64,000 nt of DNA from Micromonospora ureilytica. GTDB taxonomy: Bacteria; Actinomycetota; Actinomycetes; Mycobacteriales; Micromonosporaceae. A program made the position numbers and the translations under genes. The notes under the pieces were generated by a model, which saw nothing but the letters and a program-made list of their open reading frames with translations, had not been told where the DNA came from and searched no databases. Below, piece after piece: positions 1 to 8,340 of this stretch. The DNA is taken from contig NZ_JADOTX010000001.1 in assembly GCF_015751765.1 (NCBI RefSeq), forward strand, positions 1,860,001 through 1,924,000. The letters are read 5' to 3'. Numbering within the stretch: position 1 is the first letter of the stretch; each line of letters begins with the position of its first letter.

Positions 1-285
1 ATTGATCTTGTGTGATCCCGTGTGCGTCAGGTCTTCCCGCTTCAGCAGCACCGTCACACCGAGTTCGGCCGACAGTCGCAGGGCCGGTGTCAGCGGGGTC
101 GGCCGTCCCGCGTACGCCGACAGCAGCGCGCCGAGGGTGCCGCGGAACCCGGGATCGGCCCACGCCTCCGAGAATGCCTCGGCGACAGCCTCGCAGGCGG
201 GGATCAGGGATTCCGGGACGTATCGCCCGCCGTAGCTCCCGTATCGCCCGGGAACGACTGTCGGCCGCACTGTTATAGAACTCAT
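1..285 (-). CDS. trpB: Tryptophan synthase beta chain, N-terminal part (runs off left edge)
   Basis: Cytoplasmic PLP enzyme that joins indole and serine to make tryptophan. The 95 visible codons read without a stop from ATG at 285 to base 1. They contain the family start GRYGSYGGRYVPE (residues 13-25) and end in LKREDLTHTGSHKIN, where the Lys of HTGSHKIN is the PLP Schiff-base lysine. About 300 residues are missing beyond the edge. There is no Shine-Dalgarno; a good promoter ends 6 nt before the ATG, so the mRNA is probably leaderless. trpA and trpC are not on the visible side, so whether this is the operon copy or a stand-alone second trpB cannot be told. Confidence 0.93.
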   Translation of the reverse strand, partial: MSSITVRPTVVPGRYGSYGGRYVPESLIPACEAVAEAFSEAWADPGFRGTLGALLSAYAGRPTPLTPALRLSAELGVTVLLKREDLTHTGSHKIN

Positions 286-320
286 ACGACAGTTATAGAA
301 CAGTCTGGCCACCCTGGCAA
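270..320 (-). promoter_or_regulatory. trpB promoter with tandem operator-like repeats
   Basis: On the minus strand, TTGCCA (315-320 on +) and TATAAC (292-297) are 17 bp apart, and TATAAC lies 6 nt before the trpB ATG. The 10-mer GTTATAGAAC (+ strand) occurs at 272-281 and again at 292-301, exactly 20 bp or two helical turns apart. One copy covers the -10 and the other covers codons 2-4. Each copy is part of a weak dyad (ACTGTT...AACTGT). The arrangement suggests a repressor bound as two dimers on one DNA face; the regulator is unknown. Confidence 0.6.
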
Positions 321-376
321 TAGCAGCTTCGCCGCGTCATCCCGTCGACAGGCCCCGCAGGGCACGGTCCGCTTCG

Positions 377-382
377 TAGAAT
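377..382 (+). promoter_or_regulatory. -10 box TAGAAT for the MOSC gene (leaderless)
   Basis: TAGAAT fits the actinobacterial TANNNT -10 and ends 7 nt before the ATG at 390. No Shine-Dalgarno is present, so transcription probably starts at the start codon. Confidence 0.5.
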
Positions 383-389
383 TCCTGCC

Positions 390-860
390 ATGCCGGAGAT
401 CGTCGAGTTGCTGGCCTCGCCCGTGCACCGCTTCCTGGGCCGGCCCGCCGACGGCCCGGCCCCGGCCCCGCCCGGCGAGCTGGTCGACGCCATCCGGATC
501 CGGGCCGGCCTCGGCATCCTCGGCGACAGGTACTTCGGCCAACAGGCACACCGCGACGCCAGCGTCACAGTCATCGCCCAGGAGTCGCTGCCGGTCGGCA
601 TCGGCCTGGCCGAGGTGCGGCGCAACATCCTCACCACGGGAATCGCCGTGGACGAGTTGATCGGCAGAGTGCTGGTGCTGGACTCCGGCGACGGCCCGGT
701 CAGGCTGCGAGTCAACCGGGCGGCCCGGCCCTGCGCCTGGATGGACGTCACCGTCGGCCCGGGGGCGTGGAAGGCGCTACGCACCACCGGCGGCATCCGC
801 TGCACACCCCTCAACGACGGCACCCTGCGCGTCGGCCCGATCGACGCCCTCGTCAACTGA
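390..860 (+). CDS. MOSC domain-containing protein
   Basis: 156-aa stand-alone MOSC domain, the molybdenum-cofactor sulfurase C-terminal fold. Supporting segments are RRNILTTGIAVDELIGR (about 71-87), the conserved-Cys motif RPCAWMD near 113-119, and a closing GTLRVG. Family members bind Moco or carry sulfur for molybdoenzymes; some reduce N-hydroxylated compounds. No molybdoenzyme gene is next to it, so the partner is unknown. It is divergent from trpB across about 100 bp and appears leaderless. Confidence 0.8.
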   Translation: MPEIVELLASPVHRFLGRPADGPAPAPPGELVDAIRIRAGLGILGDRYFGQQAHRDASVTVIAQESLPVGIGLAEVRRNILTTGIAVDELIGRVLVLDSGDGPVRLRVNRAARPCAWMDVTVGPGAWKALRTTGGIRCTPLNDGTLRVGPIDALVN

Positions 861-1023
861 GGAAAGGGCTCGACGCCGGCGCTGCGAACCCGGCTGGCGG
901 ATTCGGCGAGGTGACGCCCCGACGGGCCGCTGCGTGGTAGAACCAATCCGCGCATCGGCTCGCAGGTCTCCGGGCAGCCGGGGGCATTGCCGGACGGGAC
1001 CTCATCCGAACAGAGGTGATGCA

Positions 1024-1551
1024 GTGAACCTCGAGCTGCGGCAGCTCATCGAGGAGCTGCGCGCTGATCTGGCCGATCGGCCGGAGAGCCTGGCGTACGC
1101 CGAGTTCGGCGAGGGGGCGGCCATCGATGCCGTACCGGCAGGGCTCCCGGCCGACCTGCGGGATCTCCTACTGGTGGCCGACGGGCTGCGCGCGGGTCGG
1201 GTCGAGCTGGCGTCCTCGTCGACCCTTCCCGGGATCCAGTACCACCTGGACTTCGCTCCGGACTTCTCGTCCATCCCACAGGACCGGGCGGGCTGGCTGG
1301 TGGTCGGCACCCGCAGCGACGAGCCGATCCTCATGGATCGTGGCACGGGAGCGATCTGGTACTTCCCGCCGAACGGCACCGAGTGGTTCATGGCCGACGC
1401 GTTCGAGGAGCTCGCCCCCGACGTGGAATCCTTCGTGGACTACTACCTGCTCGGGCCGGGCTACGCCGACCTGACCCCCGCCGACGACAGATGGTTCGCG
1501 TTCCTCGACGAGCAGGGCCTGCTCGACGAGGACGACGAGGATGGGAGCTGA
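1024..1551 (+). CDS. SMI1/KNR4 (SUKH) family protein
   Basis: 175 aa from GTG at 1024, chosen because AGAGG lies 7 nt upstream; in-frame extension to 934 has no ribosome site. The pattern is SUKH-like: a helical N-terminus, GLPADLRDLLLVADGL near 40-55, then GWLVVGTRSDEPILMD and GAIWYFPPNG strands and a very acidic C-terminus (LDEDDEDG). Many bacterial SUKH proteins are immunity proteins for polymorphic toxins, but no toxin gene is adjacent, so here the role is unknown. It ends 1 bp short of the convergent stop of the next gene. Confidence 0.7.
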   Translation: MNLELRQLIEELRADLADRPESLAYAEFGEGAAIDAVPAGLPADLRDLLLVADGLRAGRVELASSSTLPGIQYHLDFAPDFSSIPQDRAGWLVVGTRSDEPILMDRGTGAIWYFPPNGTEWFMADAFEELAPDVESFVDYYLLGPGYADLTPADDRWFAFLDEQGLLDEDDEDGS

Positions 1552-1552
1552 G

Positions 1553-1930
1553 TCAGACCGGGCTGATGTGCGCGGCCAGGATCCGCCAACCGTGCCGGTC
1601 GTCGTGCACCCACGTCCGGGTGTAGCGCAGCCGCGCCGTGAACGGCGCCCCCTCGGCGACGCCGGACACCCGGCCCAGGAAGAACGTCACCCCCGTCGTG
1701 CCGACGACGAGCAGGTCCAGTTCCTCCTCCACCAACTCCTGGACGACCAGGCGGCGGTCCCGGTGGGTGGCCAGGTCATCCTGCTTGCTGTGCGTACGCC
1801 CATCCGGACCGATGGCGATCAGCTGGTCGACCAGCAGCTGATCGAGGGCGGCGACGTCGCCGGCCAGTTGGGCGGCCTGCAGGGTGCGCTCGGCGTCGAG
1901 CAGCTCAGCCTCGCGTGCGCTGTCCGGCAT
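1553..1930 (-). CDS. DUF4440/SnoaL-like NTF2-fold protein
   Basis: 125 aa with the DUF4440 layout: an N-terminal helix (EAELLDAERTLQAAQLAGD), then LDQLLVDQLIAIGPDGRTHSK, and closing beta strands RYTRTWVHDDRHGWRILAAH. The NTF2-like cone fold can host small-molecule isomerases or cyclases, or be a plain binding domain. No catalytic assignment is possible. Convergent with the SUKH gene. Confidence 0.75.
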   Translation of the reverse strand: MPDSAREAELLDAERTLQAAQLAGDVAALDQLLVDQLIAIGPDGRTHSKQDDLATHRDRRLVVQELVEEELDLLVVGTTGVTFFLGRVSGVAEGAPFTARLRYTRTWVHDDRHGWRILAAHISPV

Positions 1931-2035
1931 CGTGGCATCCTCCCGTTCGGGTCCGACCCGGTGTCACAGTCGGTCCGGGCTGTCCGCATTGTGACAGCCA
2001 ACGTGGCCTGGGCGGGCGGGGATCGCCGCCGACGT

Positions 2036-2455
2036 TCACAGACTAAGGCGAATCCGTACGACGGTCTCACCGGGGCCGGTGAGCACGGCGACGTCGTCAC
2101 AGATCTGCTCCACGATCGCCAGCCCGCGACCCCGCACCGAGTCCGTGGCCGGCATGCTCCGGCCGAGCGCCCGTGTCGGCCCGTGGTCGACCACGTCGCA
2201 GAACAGCTGGCCGGGCTCGGCCCAGAGCCGGACCCAACCGCCGCCGGTGGTGTGCTGCAACGTGTTGGTGGCCAACTCGCTGACCGCCAGCGTCAACAGC
2301 TCCACCCGCTCGCGCGACAGGCCGCGTGCCAGCGCCCCGGCGCTGACGAACGCGCGCAGCGCTCGTACGTCGGTCGCGACCTGATACGCCATGGTGTCCG
2401 CGGCGTGCGTGCGAACACTCTGCTCGACCACGGCCTCCCGTCGCTCGCCCCGCAT
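2036..2455 (-). CDS. RsbW-type ATP-binding regulator (anti-sigma factor-like HATPase)
   Basis: 139 aa from ATG at 2455. GHKL ATPase boxes are clear: N-box SELATNTLQHT, G1 VVDHGP and G2 GRGLAIVEQI, with no phosphoacceptor-His domain. Such small proteins are serine kinases or anti-sigma factors that act on STAS anti-anti-sigma proteins. The reading frame stays open upstream to 2758 but that part is arginine/glycine-rich filler overlapping the SDR gene, so I use 2455, which gives the normal family length. Directly upstream of the ATG is a 7-bp hairpin (CAGCCCG/CGGGCTG, 2456-2475) instead of a good ribosome site, so the start is not certain. No sigma factor is adjacent. Confidence 0.75.
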   Translation of the reverse strand: MRGERREAVVEQSVRTHAADTMAYQVATDVRALRAFVSAGALARGLSRERVELLTLAVSELATNTLQHTTGGGWVRLWAEPGQLFCDVVDHGPTRALGRSMPATDSVRGRGLAIVEQICDDVAVLTGPGETVVRIRLSL

Positions 2456-2646
2456 CAGCCCGCCCGATCGGGCTGCCCGGCCAACGGCACCGCGACCCGC
2501 GTGGGTGTCGTGGGCGTTCGAGCCTCGAAGTGCGCCATCGGGCAGCGGCAACCCTTCTCGTAGCGACAGCTGTTGTCGCCACATCATGTCACCCACCGAC
2601 CCCTTGGCCGTCTCGTCCGTTCGGCGGCTGATCACCTGCGGGCCGG

Positions 2647-2700
2647 CCCGACCGGCCGCACCGGTCCGGCAGGGCACCCGACCGGCCGCACCGGTCCGGC
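2647..2700. repeat. Two 24-bp direct repeats, each with a hairpin
   Basis: A 24-bp unit starting CCCGACCGGCCGCACC occurs at 2647-2670 and 2677-2700 (period 30). Each copy can fold as GACCGG-loop-CCGGTC. They lie between the SDR stop and the RsbW-like gene, so they could end or attenuate the SDR transcript. Confidence 0.7.
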
Positions 2701-2712
2701 CGGAGAGTCGAG

Positions 2713-3549
2713 TCAGGGACCCGCGTCGAAGGCGATCGACTCGCTCAACTCCCGCCACCGCGCGTCGGACGCGGCGAGGGCCTCGGCGGCTGCTCCGGCA
2801 GCCGCCACGGCGTCGGCGCCGAGCAGCAGTCGGAGCGGCGGTTCGTCGACCCGGGTGATTCGGATGATCGCCTGGGCGGCGCGGGCCGGATCGCCCGGCT
2901 GGGCGCCGCTGGCCTGGCGCAGCCGCTGCACGGCCGGGTCGATGACCGGCCGGTACGGTTCACTGATCGGCAGGGCGCTCATCGACGAGCCGGCCCAGTC
3001 GGTGCGCAGCCCGCCCGGCTCGACAGTGGTGATCCGGATCCCGAACGCCTCGACCTCTTTGGCGAGCACCCCGGAGAAGCCGCTGACCGCCCACTTGGCG
3101 GACTGGTACGCGCCCAGGCCCGTGCTCGCGACCCGGCTGCCGACACTGGAGATCTGCACGATGTGCCCGCGCCCCTGCTCACGCATCACCGGCAGCGCGG
3201 CCCGGGACAGGTTGACCACTCCGAAGAAGTTGGCCTCGATCTGCGCCCGGAAGTCGTCCTCCGACATGTCCTCGATCGCGGCGACGTCGGCGTACCCGGC
3301 GTTGTTGACCAGGATGTCCAGCCGTCCGAACGTGTCCACTGCCGTGCGCACGGCGGCGCGGGCGGCGGCGGGGTCGTTGACGTCGAGAGCCACAGCGCGG
3401 ACCTGGTCACCGTGCCGGTCGACCAGGTCGTCGAGCTGCGCCGGGTTGCGCGCGGTGGCCACCAGGTGGTCGCCGTCGGCCAGGACGGCCTCGGCGAGGG
3501 CGCGGCCGAGACCACGCGAACAGCCGGTGATGAGCCAGACTCGCGGCAC
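2713..3549 (-). CDS. SDR family NAD(P)-dependent oxidoreductase
   Basis: 278 aa. Classical short-chain dehydrogenase: cofactor motif TGCSRGLG near residue 8, NNAG, catalytic Ser in SSVGS, and YQSAKWA carrying the YxxxK pair. The C-terminal PGGLRTDWAG segment is usual for classical SDRs. GTG at 3549 was chosen because GAAGGGAA precedes it by about 6 nt; longer starts overlap the upstream SnoaL-like gene. The two probably form one transcript (34-bp gap). Substrate unknown. Confidence 0.88.
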   Translation of the reverse strand: MPRVWLITGCSRGLGRALAEAVLADGDHLVATARNPAQLDDLVDRHGDQVRAVALDVNDPAAARAAVRTAVDTFGRLDILVNNAGYADVAAIEDMSEDDFRAQIEANFFGVVNLSRAALPVMREQGRGHIVQISSVGSRVASTGLGAYQSAKWAVSGFSGVLAKEVEAFGIRITTVEPGGLRTDWAGSSMSALPISEPYRPVIDPAVQRLRQASGAQPGDPARAAQAIIRITRVDEPPLRLLLGADAVAAAGAAAEALAASDARWRELSESIAFDAGP

Positions 3550-3583
3550 GGCGTTCCCTTCGGGTAGGTGGACCGACTCGCCG

Positions 3584-3916
3584 TCAGGGACGGATGTCCA
3601 GGGCACCGATCAGCTCGTCGCGCAGGGTGAACCGGTACCGCAGCTCGATCGGGCTGCCGGGAAAGTCGCCGGACACCCGGGTGATGGCCAGATACGAATC
3701 GCCCGCCTGCGGTGTGACCCGGACCGGCTCGGCGGTGTACGAGTAGGCGTCCATCGTCTTCTGTCGCCAGGCGCGGATCGAAGCCCGCCCGTCGTACAGC
3801 CGATCCTCGTCGGCGACGCTCGCCGTGTCCGCGAAGCAGGCGACGAAGGCGTCCAGATCCCGCTCGTTGACGGCCCGGAAGTACCTGTCGATCACGTCGG
3901 GCAGGTCGAGGGCCAT
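3584..3916 (-). CDS. SnoaL-like nuclear transport factor 2 family protein
   Basis: 110 aa. The NTF2 pattern is VIDRYFRAVNERDLDAFVACFADTA, then IRAWRQKTMDAY and closing strands YRFTLRDELIGALDIRP. ATG at 3916 is preferred over 3934 because AGGAGGAG sits directly before it. First gene of a likely two-gene unit with the SDR. An enzymatic role on a small hydrophobic molecule is possible but not shown. Confidence 0.8.
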   Translation of the reverse strand: MALDLPDVIDRYFRAVNERDLDAFVACFADTASVADEDRLYDGRASIRAWRQKTMDAYSYTAEPVRVTPQAGDSYLAITRVSGDFPGSPIELRYRFTLRDELIGALDIRP

Positions 3917-4096
3917 CTGCTCCTCCTGCGGCACGGGCCGCCGTCGGGCAGCCGTCGGGTTCCCGGTCCGACCTCACCGTACGAGAAGCGGACGGCACCG
4001 CGCCGAGCAACCGGCAGAACCATCCCGCTCCGGCTGCCGGGTTTGCTGCCGGTGGGCCCGGGTAGCCACGCGTTTCCGAAAGCGAAGGGCGGGGGC

Positions 4097-4483
4097 ATGG
4101 CCGAGCTGGCGTTCGTCGACAAGGTTGCGGCACGGGCGGGTGTTTCGCCGGAGCAGGCACGCCCACTGACCGAGGCGGTCCTGCGAACCCTCACCGAGCG
4201 GCTCAGCGGCGGGGAGGCGGGCGCGATGGCCCCCCACCTGGCCGCCGAGCTGAGCCCGCTGCTGGTCAAGGCCGCCGAGCCGGCGGAAACGTTCGACTAC
4301 GACGAGTTCCTGCGCCGGGTGGCCGACCGGGCCGGGATCGACCGTCCGGCCGCCGAGCGGGGCACCCGCGCGGTGCTCCAGACGATGCACCGGGTGGTCG
4401 GGCACCGGGAGTTCGAGGACGCCCTGGCCCAGCTCCCGGCGGACCTGCGGGCACTGGCGCAGCCCTTGCCGCACGGCCCCTGA
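4097..4483 (+). CDS. DUF2267 domain-containing protein
   Basis: 128 aa, soluble, helical. It holds two similar halves, FVDKVAARAGVSPEQARPLTEAVLRTLTERLSG... and FLRRVADRAGIDRPAAERGTRAVL, as in the DUF2267 repeat. ATG at 4097 follows a purine-rich GGGCGGGGGC. Function unknown. It is divergent from the SnoaL/SDR unit across a 180-bp spacer in which I see no clear promoter. Confidence 0.8.
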   Translation: MAELAFVDKVAARAGVSPEQARPLTEAVLRTLTERLSGGEAGAMAPHLAAELSPLLVKAAEPAETFDYDEFLRRVADRAGIDRPAAERGTRAVLQTMHRVVGHREFEDALAQLPADLRALAQPLPHGP

Positions 4484-4642
4484 CCGACGCCCGCCGGACG
4501 CCCCGGGTGCCGGTGACCGTTCGGTCCCTGGCGCGCTGCCACGACACCGGATCTACTGTGCGTTACCGATCGAACGCGCAGTGGTGGTGGCTCCGTGCCC
4601 GTCCGCCGGGTCGTCGCCGCTCCGATCCGAGGAGCGTCCCCC

Positions 4643-5611
4643 GTGCCGTCCATGGTGTCCCCGCGTCCCCTGCTGACCGCAGCGACGACAGTCGTCGCGC
4701 TGATCACCCTCGCCCCAGCTCCGGCCGCCGCGTCCCCGCACGGCTACCGGGTCGTCGACCTCGGCACCCTGAGCGGAGGCGACGGCGCCGCCACGGCGAT
4801 GAACGACCGCGGCGACATCGTCGGCTGGAGCACCGTCGCCGGCGGCGCCCGGCACGCCGTGCTCTGGCGCCACGGTGTCATCACCGACCTGGGCGTGCTG
4901 CCGGGCGACACGGATTCGGCCGCCGTGGACGTCAACGAGTTCGGCGACGTGGCCATCACCTCCTTCGGCCCGGACTACCTGACCCGCGCGGTGCTCTGGC
5001 GCGACGGCCGGCTCCGTGACCTGGGCACCCTGGGCGGGGAGAACAGCGTGGCGATCGGGATCAACGACCGGCGGCAGGTGCTCGGCACCAGCGAACCGGC
5101 CGGCGAGATGCCGCACCGCTTCCTGTGGCGCAACGGTGTCTTCACCGACCTGGGCCTGGAGTACTTCTACGAGTTCACCGCCGACTTCAACAACGCGGGC
5201 GACGTGGTGGGCGGGTTCAACGTGCCGCCGCAGGACTACCCGTGCACCTGCGTCGGCGGTCTCCTGCGCAACGGCGTCTTCACCCAGATCGGCAGCGAGG
5301 CCATCGGGATCAACAACAGGGGCCAGGTGGTGGGCGCGGCGAACGGGCGGGCGTTCCGCTGGCAGAACGGGACACTGACCGACCTCGGCACGCTCGGCGG
5401 CGACTGGAGCCGAGCCACCGCGATAAACGACCGGGGCGACGTGGTGGGCCAGAGCACCACCACCGCCGCGTGGCGCCCGTTCCTCTGGCGCAACGGGGTG
5501 ATGACCGACCTGACCACCCGGGGCGTGGGGGACACCGACTCGATCGAGGACGTCAACATCCGGGGCCAGCTCGTCGGCGCGCGGGGGAACCGGCCGGTGC
5601 TGTTCCGCTGA
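4643..5611 (+). CDS. Secreted HAF-repeat protein
   Basis: 322 aa from GTG at 4643, with GAGGAGC about 8 nt upstream. A Sec signal (TVVALITLAPAPAAA) precedes about seven repeats of roughly 45 aa of the type DLGTLGG..AxxINDRGDVVGxS....PFLWRNGV, the actinobacterial HAF pattern, which forms a beta-propeller-like surface. No catalytic residues are recognised. Two neighbouring Cys (PCTCVGG) may form a disulfide. Likely extracellular; role unknown. Confidence 0.85.
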   Translation: MPSMVSPRPLLTAATTVVALITLAPAPAAASPHGYRVVDLGTLSGGDGAATAMNDRGDIVGWSTVAGGARHAVLWRHGVITDLGVLPGDTDSAAVDVNEFGDVAITSFGPDYLTRAVLWRDGRLRDLGTLGGENSVAIGINDRRQVLGTSEPAGEMPHRFLWRNGVFTDLGLEYFYEFTADFNNAGDVVGGFNVPPQDYPCTCVGGLLRNGVFTQIGSEAIGINNRGQVVGAANGRAFRWQNGTLTDLGTLGGDWSRATAINDRGDVVGQSTTTAAWRPFLWRNGVMTDLTTRGVGDTDSIEDVNIRGQLVGARGNRPVLFR

Positions 5612-5630
5612 GCGGCGGCCTTTCGCGCGG

Positions 5631-5665
5631 CTGACCGGCGGGGCGCGGCCTGACCCGCCGGTCAG
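5631..5665. terminator. Bidirectional hairpin terminator
   Basis: Perfect 12-bp stem CTGACCGGCGGG / CCCGCCGGTCAG with an 11-nt loop, between the convergent stops at 5611 and 5687. No U-tract, as is common in high-GC actinobacteria. Confidence 0.7.
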
Positions 5666-5686
5666 ACCACGCCCCGTCGTCCGAGG

Positions 5687-8092
5687 TCAGCCGGTTACCC
5701 CGCTACTGACCACCCACTTCTGGTGTGCGCCACCCGCGTACGTGCCGAGCTGGATCTGGGTGCCGTCGGCGGTGTTACCGCCGGCGGCCTCCAGGATCTT
5801 GCCGGACTGCGGGTTGCGGATCGACCCGTCGCTCTGCGGCTGCCAGACCTGCGCGCCGGTGCCGTTGCAGGTCCAGAGCTGAACCTTCGTGCCGTTCGCG
5901 GTGCCGGCGTTGTCCACGTCCAGGCACTTGCCGAGCACCCGGTACGTGTCCCCGACCCGCGTCCACGACTGCGCGGCGGTGCCGTTGCAGGTCCAGAGCT
6001 GGATCTTCGTGCCGTCGGCGGTGCCCGCGTTGTCGACGTCCAGGCACTTGCCGCCGACGCCGGTGATGGTGCCACCGGTGGGCGGCGGCGGACTGCCCGG
6101 GATGGAGTTGAGCGTGTACCACGCCTCGGTGCTCCACAGTGACTGGCCGCTGGTGGAGGTGAACGGGCGGGGCGAGCGCAGGTGCACCACCCGGCCGGCC
6201 TTGCGACCGGCCACCGCGAGGCTGACCTTCTTTCCGTCCGCCGACAGGGTGGCCGATGTGACGGTAAGCGTCTCCTCGTCGATCTTCGGCCCGCCGTAGC
6301 TCGACGTCGCCACGTACCGCCATTGCTTGATCTTGTAGCGTGCGGCCAGCTCGGCGGCGGTCTCCGCCGAGACGGGCTGGGTGTACTCCACCTCGAAGCC
6401 GGTCGTGGTGGCGCGCATCGCGAGCATCTCGAACGTGGTGGCGGTGTTCGGGGTGAGCTTCTGCAGGCCGTACGCCAGCTTGCCGGTCTGGCCCCAGTTG
6501 CCGCCCGCGCCGAGCCCGCCGACGTAGATCGCGCCGTCCGGGCCGACGTTGACCTCGGAGACACCCGCCTCCAGGCCCTGGGTGAGCCGGAACAGGGCGC
6601 CCTGGTACTCGCCGTTGACCTTCTCCACATTCGCCCGTTGCAGGCCGCCGTACGTCACGTCGCCGATGACGAACTGGCCTGCGTACCGGCCGCTGGTCAG
6701 GTAGAGCGGCGTGCTGGGCGAGTTGGCGATCTCGTTCTGCGGCATCCACAGCACCGGCTGGGTGACCAGGGCGGTGTCGAACGGCCCGGCCGGGTTCGTG
6801 AAGTGGTTGAAGAACCGGCCCTGCTTGACGTGCACCAGCTTCGACGAGGGCAGCCAGCCGCCCTGGTTGTCGGTGACGAAGATGCCGCCCTCCGGGCCCC
6901 AGCCGATGCCGTGCGGCGTACGAAGGCCGCCGGCGACGTAGCTGACCGCGCCGGTGTCCTTGTTGACCTTGAGTGTGGTGCCGCGGTTGGTGGCGGGTTG
7001 CGGGTTGGTGGTGGCGCCGCCGGAGTTGATCGACACCGACAGGTTCAGATAGAAGAACCCGTCCTGGTAGAGCAGGCCGAACGCGAACTCGTGGAAGTTG
7101 CCGCCGTACGGCCAGGTGGCCACGGTCTCCAGGCGCTCGGCCGCCTCGTCACCGCCGGTGTTCACCAGTCGGGTCAACCGCTGCTTCTCTGTCACGTAGA
7201 CCACCCCGTCGACGACCTTGAGCCCCATCGGTTCCTTCAGGCCGCCAGCGATCTTCTTGGTGGTCACGTTGCCCGGGCTCGTCGATCCGCCGGTGTTGCC
7301 GAGGATCCAGACCTCGCCGTCCTGGGAGGTGCCGGACTGGTCGCTGCCGCCCCAGGTGCTGATGACCAGCCGGCCGTCGGCCAGCCAGTCCATGCCGGTG
7401 ACCTTCGGCTGGAAGCCGCTGGGCCGCAGGTTGGTGAGCGTGTAGCCGGGGTGCACGCCGGTCAGCGGCAGGCCGTCGCCGGGGGAGTCGGAGACCCCCT
7501 CGCACTCCTTGCGCCCCGGTGCGGTCACCCGGACCACGCCGGCGTCGGTGCTCAGCGCCGAGTTCGGTACGACAGCGAAGGTCGACGAGCCGGGCGTCTT
7601 CCACTCCAGGGTGATCTGCTGCCCGCCCCCGCGCTCGAAGTGGTCGATGCGCAGCGCGTGCAGGCCGGCGGTGAGGGTGACCGTGCCCTCCTTGGGCGGG
7701 GTCGCGCCGTGCAGGCCGTCATGGTTGATGACCACGGCGTTGTCGATCGACAGCTTGGATCCGTCGTCGCTGCTGAGTCGGAACGTGTAGCTGCCGGCCT
7801 GGGTGGTGGTGATGTTGCCGAGCACCTGCGAGACGAAGTTGTCCTCGAAGCCGAAGTCGGCCGCCGAGGTCCAGTTGATCGTGGACATCAGCTTGTCCAC
7901 GTTCGGGGTCTGCGCGGGCTTGAGCGTGCACAGCTCGGAGAGGGGCACCTGCACGTCGAAGACGCGCAGCGTGACACCCGGTTCCTGCGCGGGGGCGGCG
8001 TTGGCGGGGACGGCCCAGAGGCCGGCGGCGAGGACGAGTGCGAGCGCACCCAGGACGGGATGGTGGAGTCGGCGTAGCAGGCGTGTGCCCAT
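5687..8092 (-). CDS. Secreted PA14 / six-bladed propeller / ricin-B lectin protein
   Basis: 801 aa. Signal peptide 1-32 ending PANAAPAQ. Residues about 42-182 are PA14-like (GSYTFRLSSDDGSKLSIDN, GLHALRIDHFERGGG). Residues about 200-560 form a PQQ-sugar-dehydrogenase/NHL-type propeller (GMDWLADGRLVIST, GLRTPHGIGWGPEGGIFVTDN, VNVGPDGAIYVGG). Residues about 690-801 are a three-lobed ricin trefoil with QLWTCNGT and Q-x-W motifs. The ricin lobes share near-identical DNA (for example at 5862 and 5982). Start ATG at 8092 has GGAGGAAC just before it. Probably an extracellular glycan-binding protein or oxidoreductase; cofactor and substrate are not evident. Confidence 0.85.
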   Translation of the reverse strand: MGTRLLRRLHHPVLGALALVLAAGLWAVPANAAPAQEPGVTLRVFDVQVPLSELCTLKPAQTPNVDKLMSTINWTSAADFGFEDNFVSQVLGNITTTQAGSYTFRLSSDDGSKLSIDNAVVINHDGLHGATPPKEGTVTLTAGLHALRIDHFERGGGQQITLEWKTPGSSTFAVVPNSALSTDAGVVRVTAPGRKECEGVSDSPGDGLPLTGVHPGYTLTNLRPSGFQPKVTGMDWLADGRLVISTWGGSDQSGTSQDGEVWILGNTGGSTSPGNVTTKKIAGGLKEPMGLKVVDGVVYVTEKQRLTRLVNTGGDEAAERLETVATWPYGGNFHEFAFGLLYQDGFFYLNLSVSINSGGATTNPQPATNRGTTLKVNKDTGAVSYVAGGLRTPHGIGWGPEGGIFVTDNQGGWLPSSKLVHVKQGRFFNHFTNPAGPFDTALVTQPVLWMPQNEIANSPSTPLYLTSGRYAGQFVIGDVTYGGLQRANVEKVNGEYQGALFRLTQGLEAGVSEVNVGPDGAIYVGGLGAGGNWGQTGKLAYGLQKLTPNTATTFEMLAMRATTTGFEVEYTQPVSAETAAELAARYKIKQWRYVATSSYGGPKIDEETLTVTSATLSADGKKVSLAVAGRKAGRVVHLRSPRPFTSTSGQSLWSTEAWYTLNSIPGSPPPPTGGTITGVGGKCLDVDNAGTADGTKIQLWTCNGTAAQSWTRVGDTYRVLGKCLDVDNAGTANGTKVQLWTCNGTGAQVWQPQSDGSIRNPQSGKILEAAGGNTADGTQIQLGTYAGGAHQKWVVSSGVTG

Positions 8093-8169
8093 CGTTCCTC
8101 CAGGAGGCGGTGGAGTGTCCGACGGCCGGCGTGGAGCAGCGGTGAGGATGACCGTCGGCCCGGCTCCGT

Positions 8170-8289
8170 AATGTCCTCGACGCCGACGAGTGACATTGTG
8201 GAAACACCGGGTTGATGGGTCGAGACATTAAGGTGTTTCGATTGGACTGTCCATGGCTTCGCCTCGATACATCAAAAGTTTCCAATGTC
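8170..8289. promoter_or_regulatory. Cluster of GACATT/AATGTC half-sites and inverted repeats
   Basis: GACATT or its complement occurs at 8170, 8192, 8224 and 8284 within 120 bp. An 8-bp inverted repeat GAAACACC/GGTGTTTC joins 8201-8208 to 8232-8239. GACATTGTGGAAAC (8192) mirrors GTTTCCAATGTC (8278). The region lies between the propeller-protein start (8092, minus) and the CopC stop (8341), so it is the likely control region of the propeller gene. It is AT-rich compared with its surroundings. Confidence 0.45.
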
Positions 8290-8340
8290 CGTGCGAAAGT
8301 TCGAGACGGTACGCGAGAAATGCCCGGCTATCGCGCCTGC

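Noticed and set aside
2647..2700. CRISPR-like direct repeats
   Set aside because: Only two copies with a 6-bp spacer; no array and no cas genes.
6182..8077. Long plus-strand frame opposite the PA14/propeller gene
   Set aside because: It encodes Arg/Gly/Val-rich peptide with no domains, while the minus strand has a signal peptide and clear modules.
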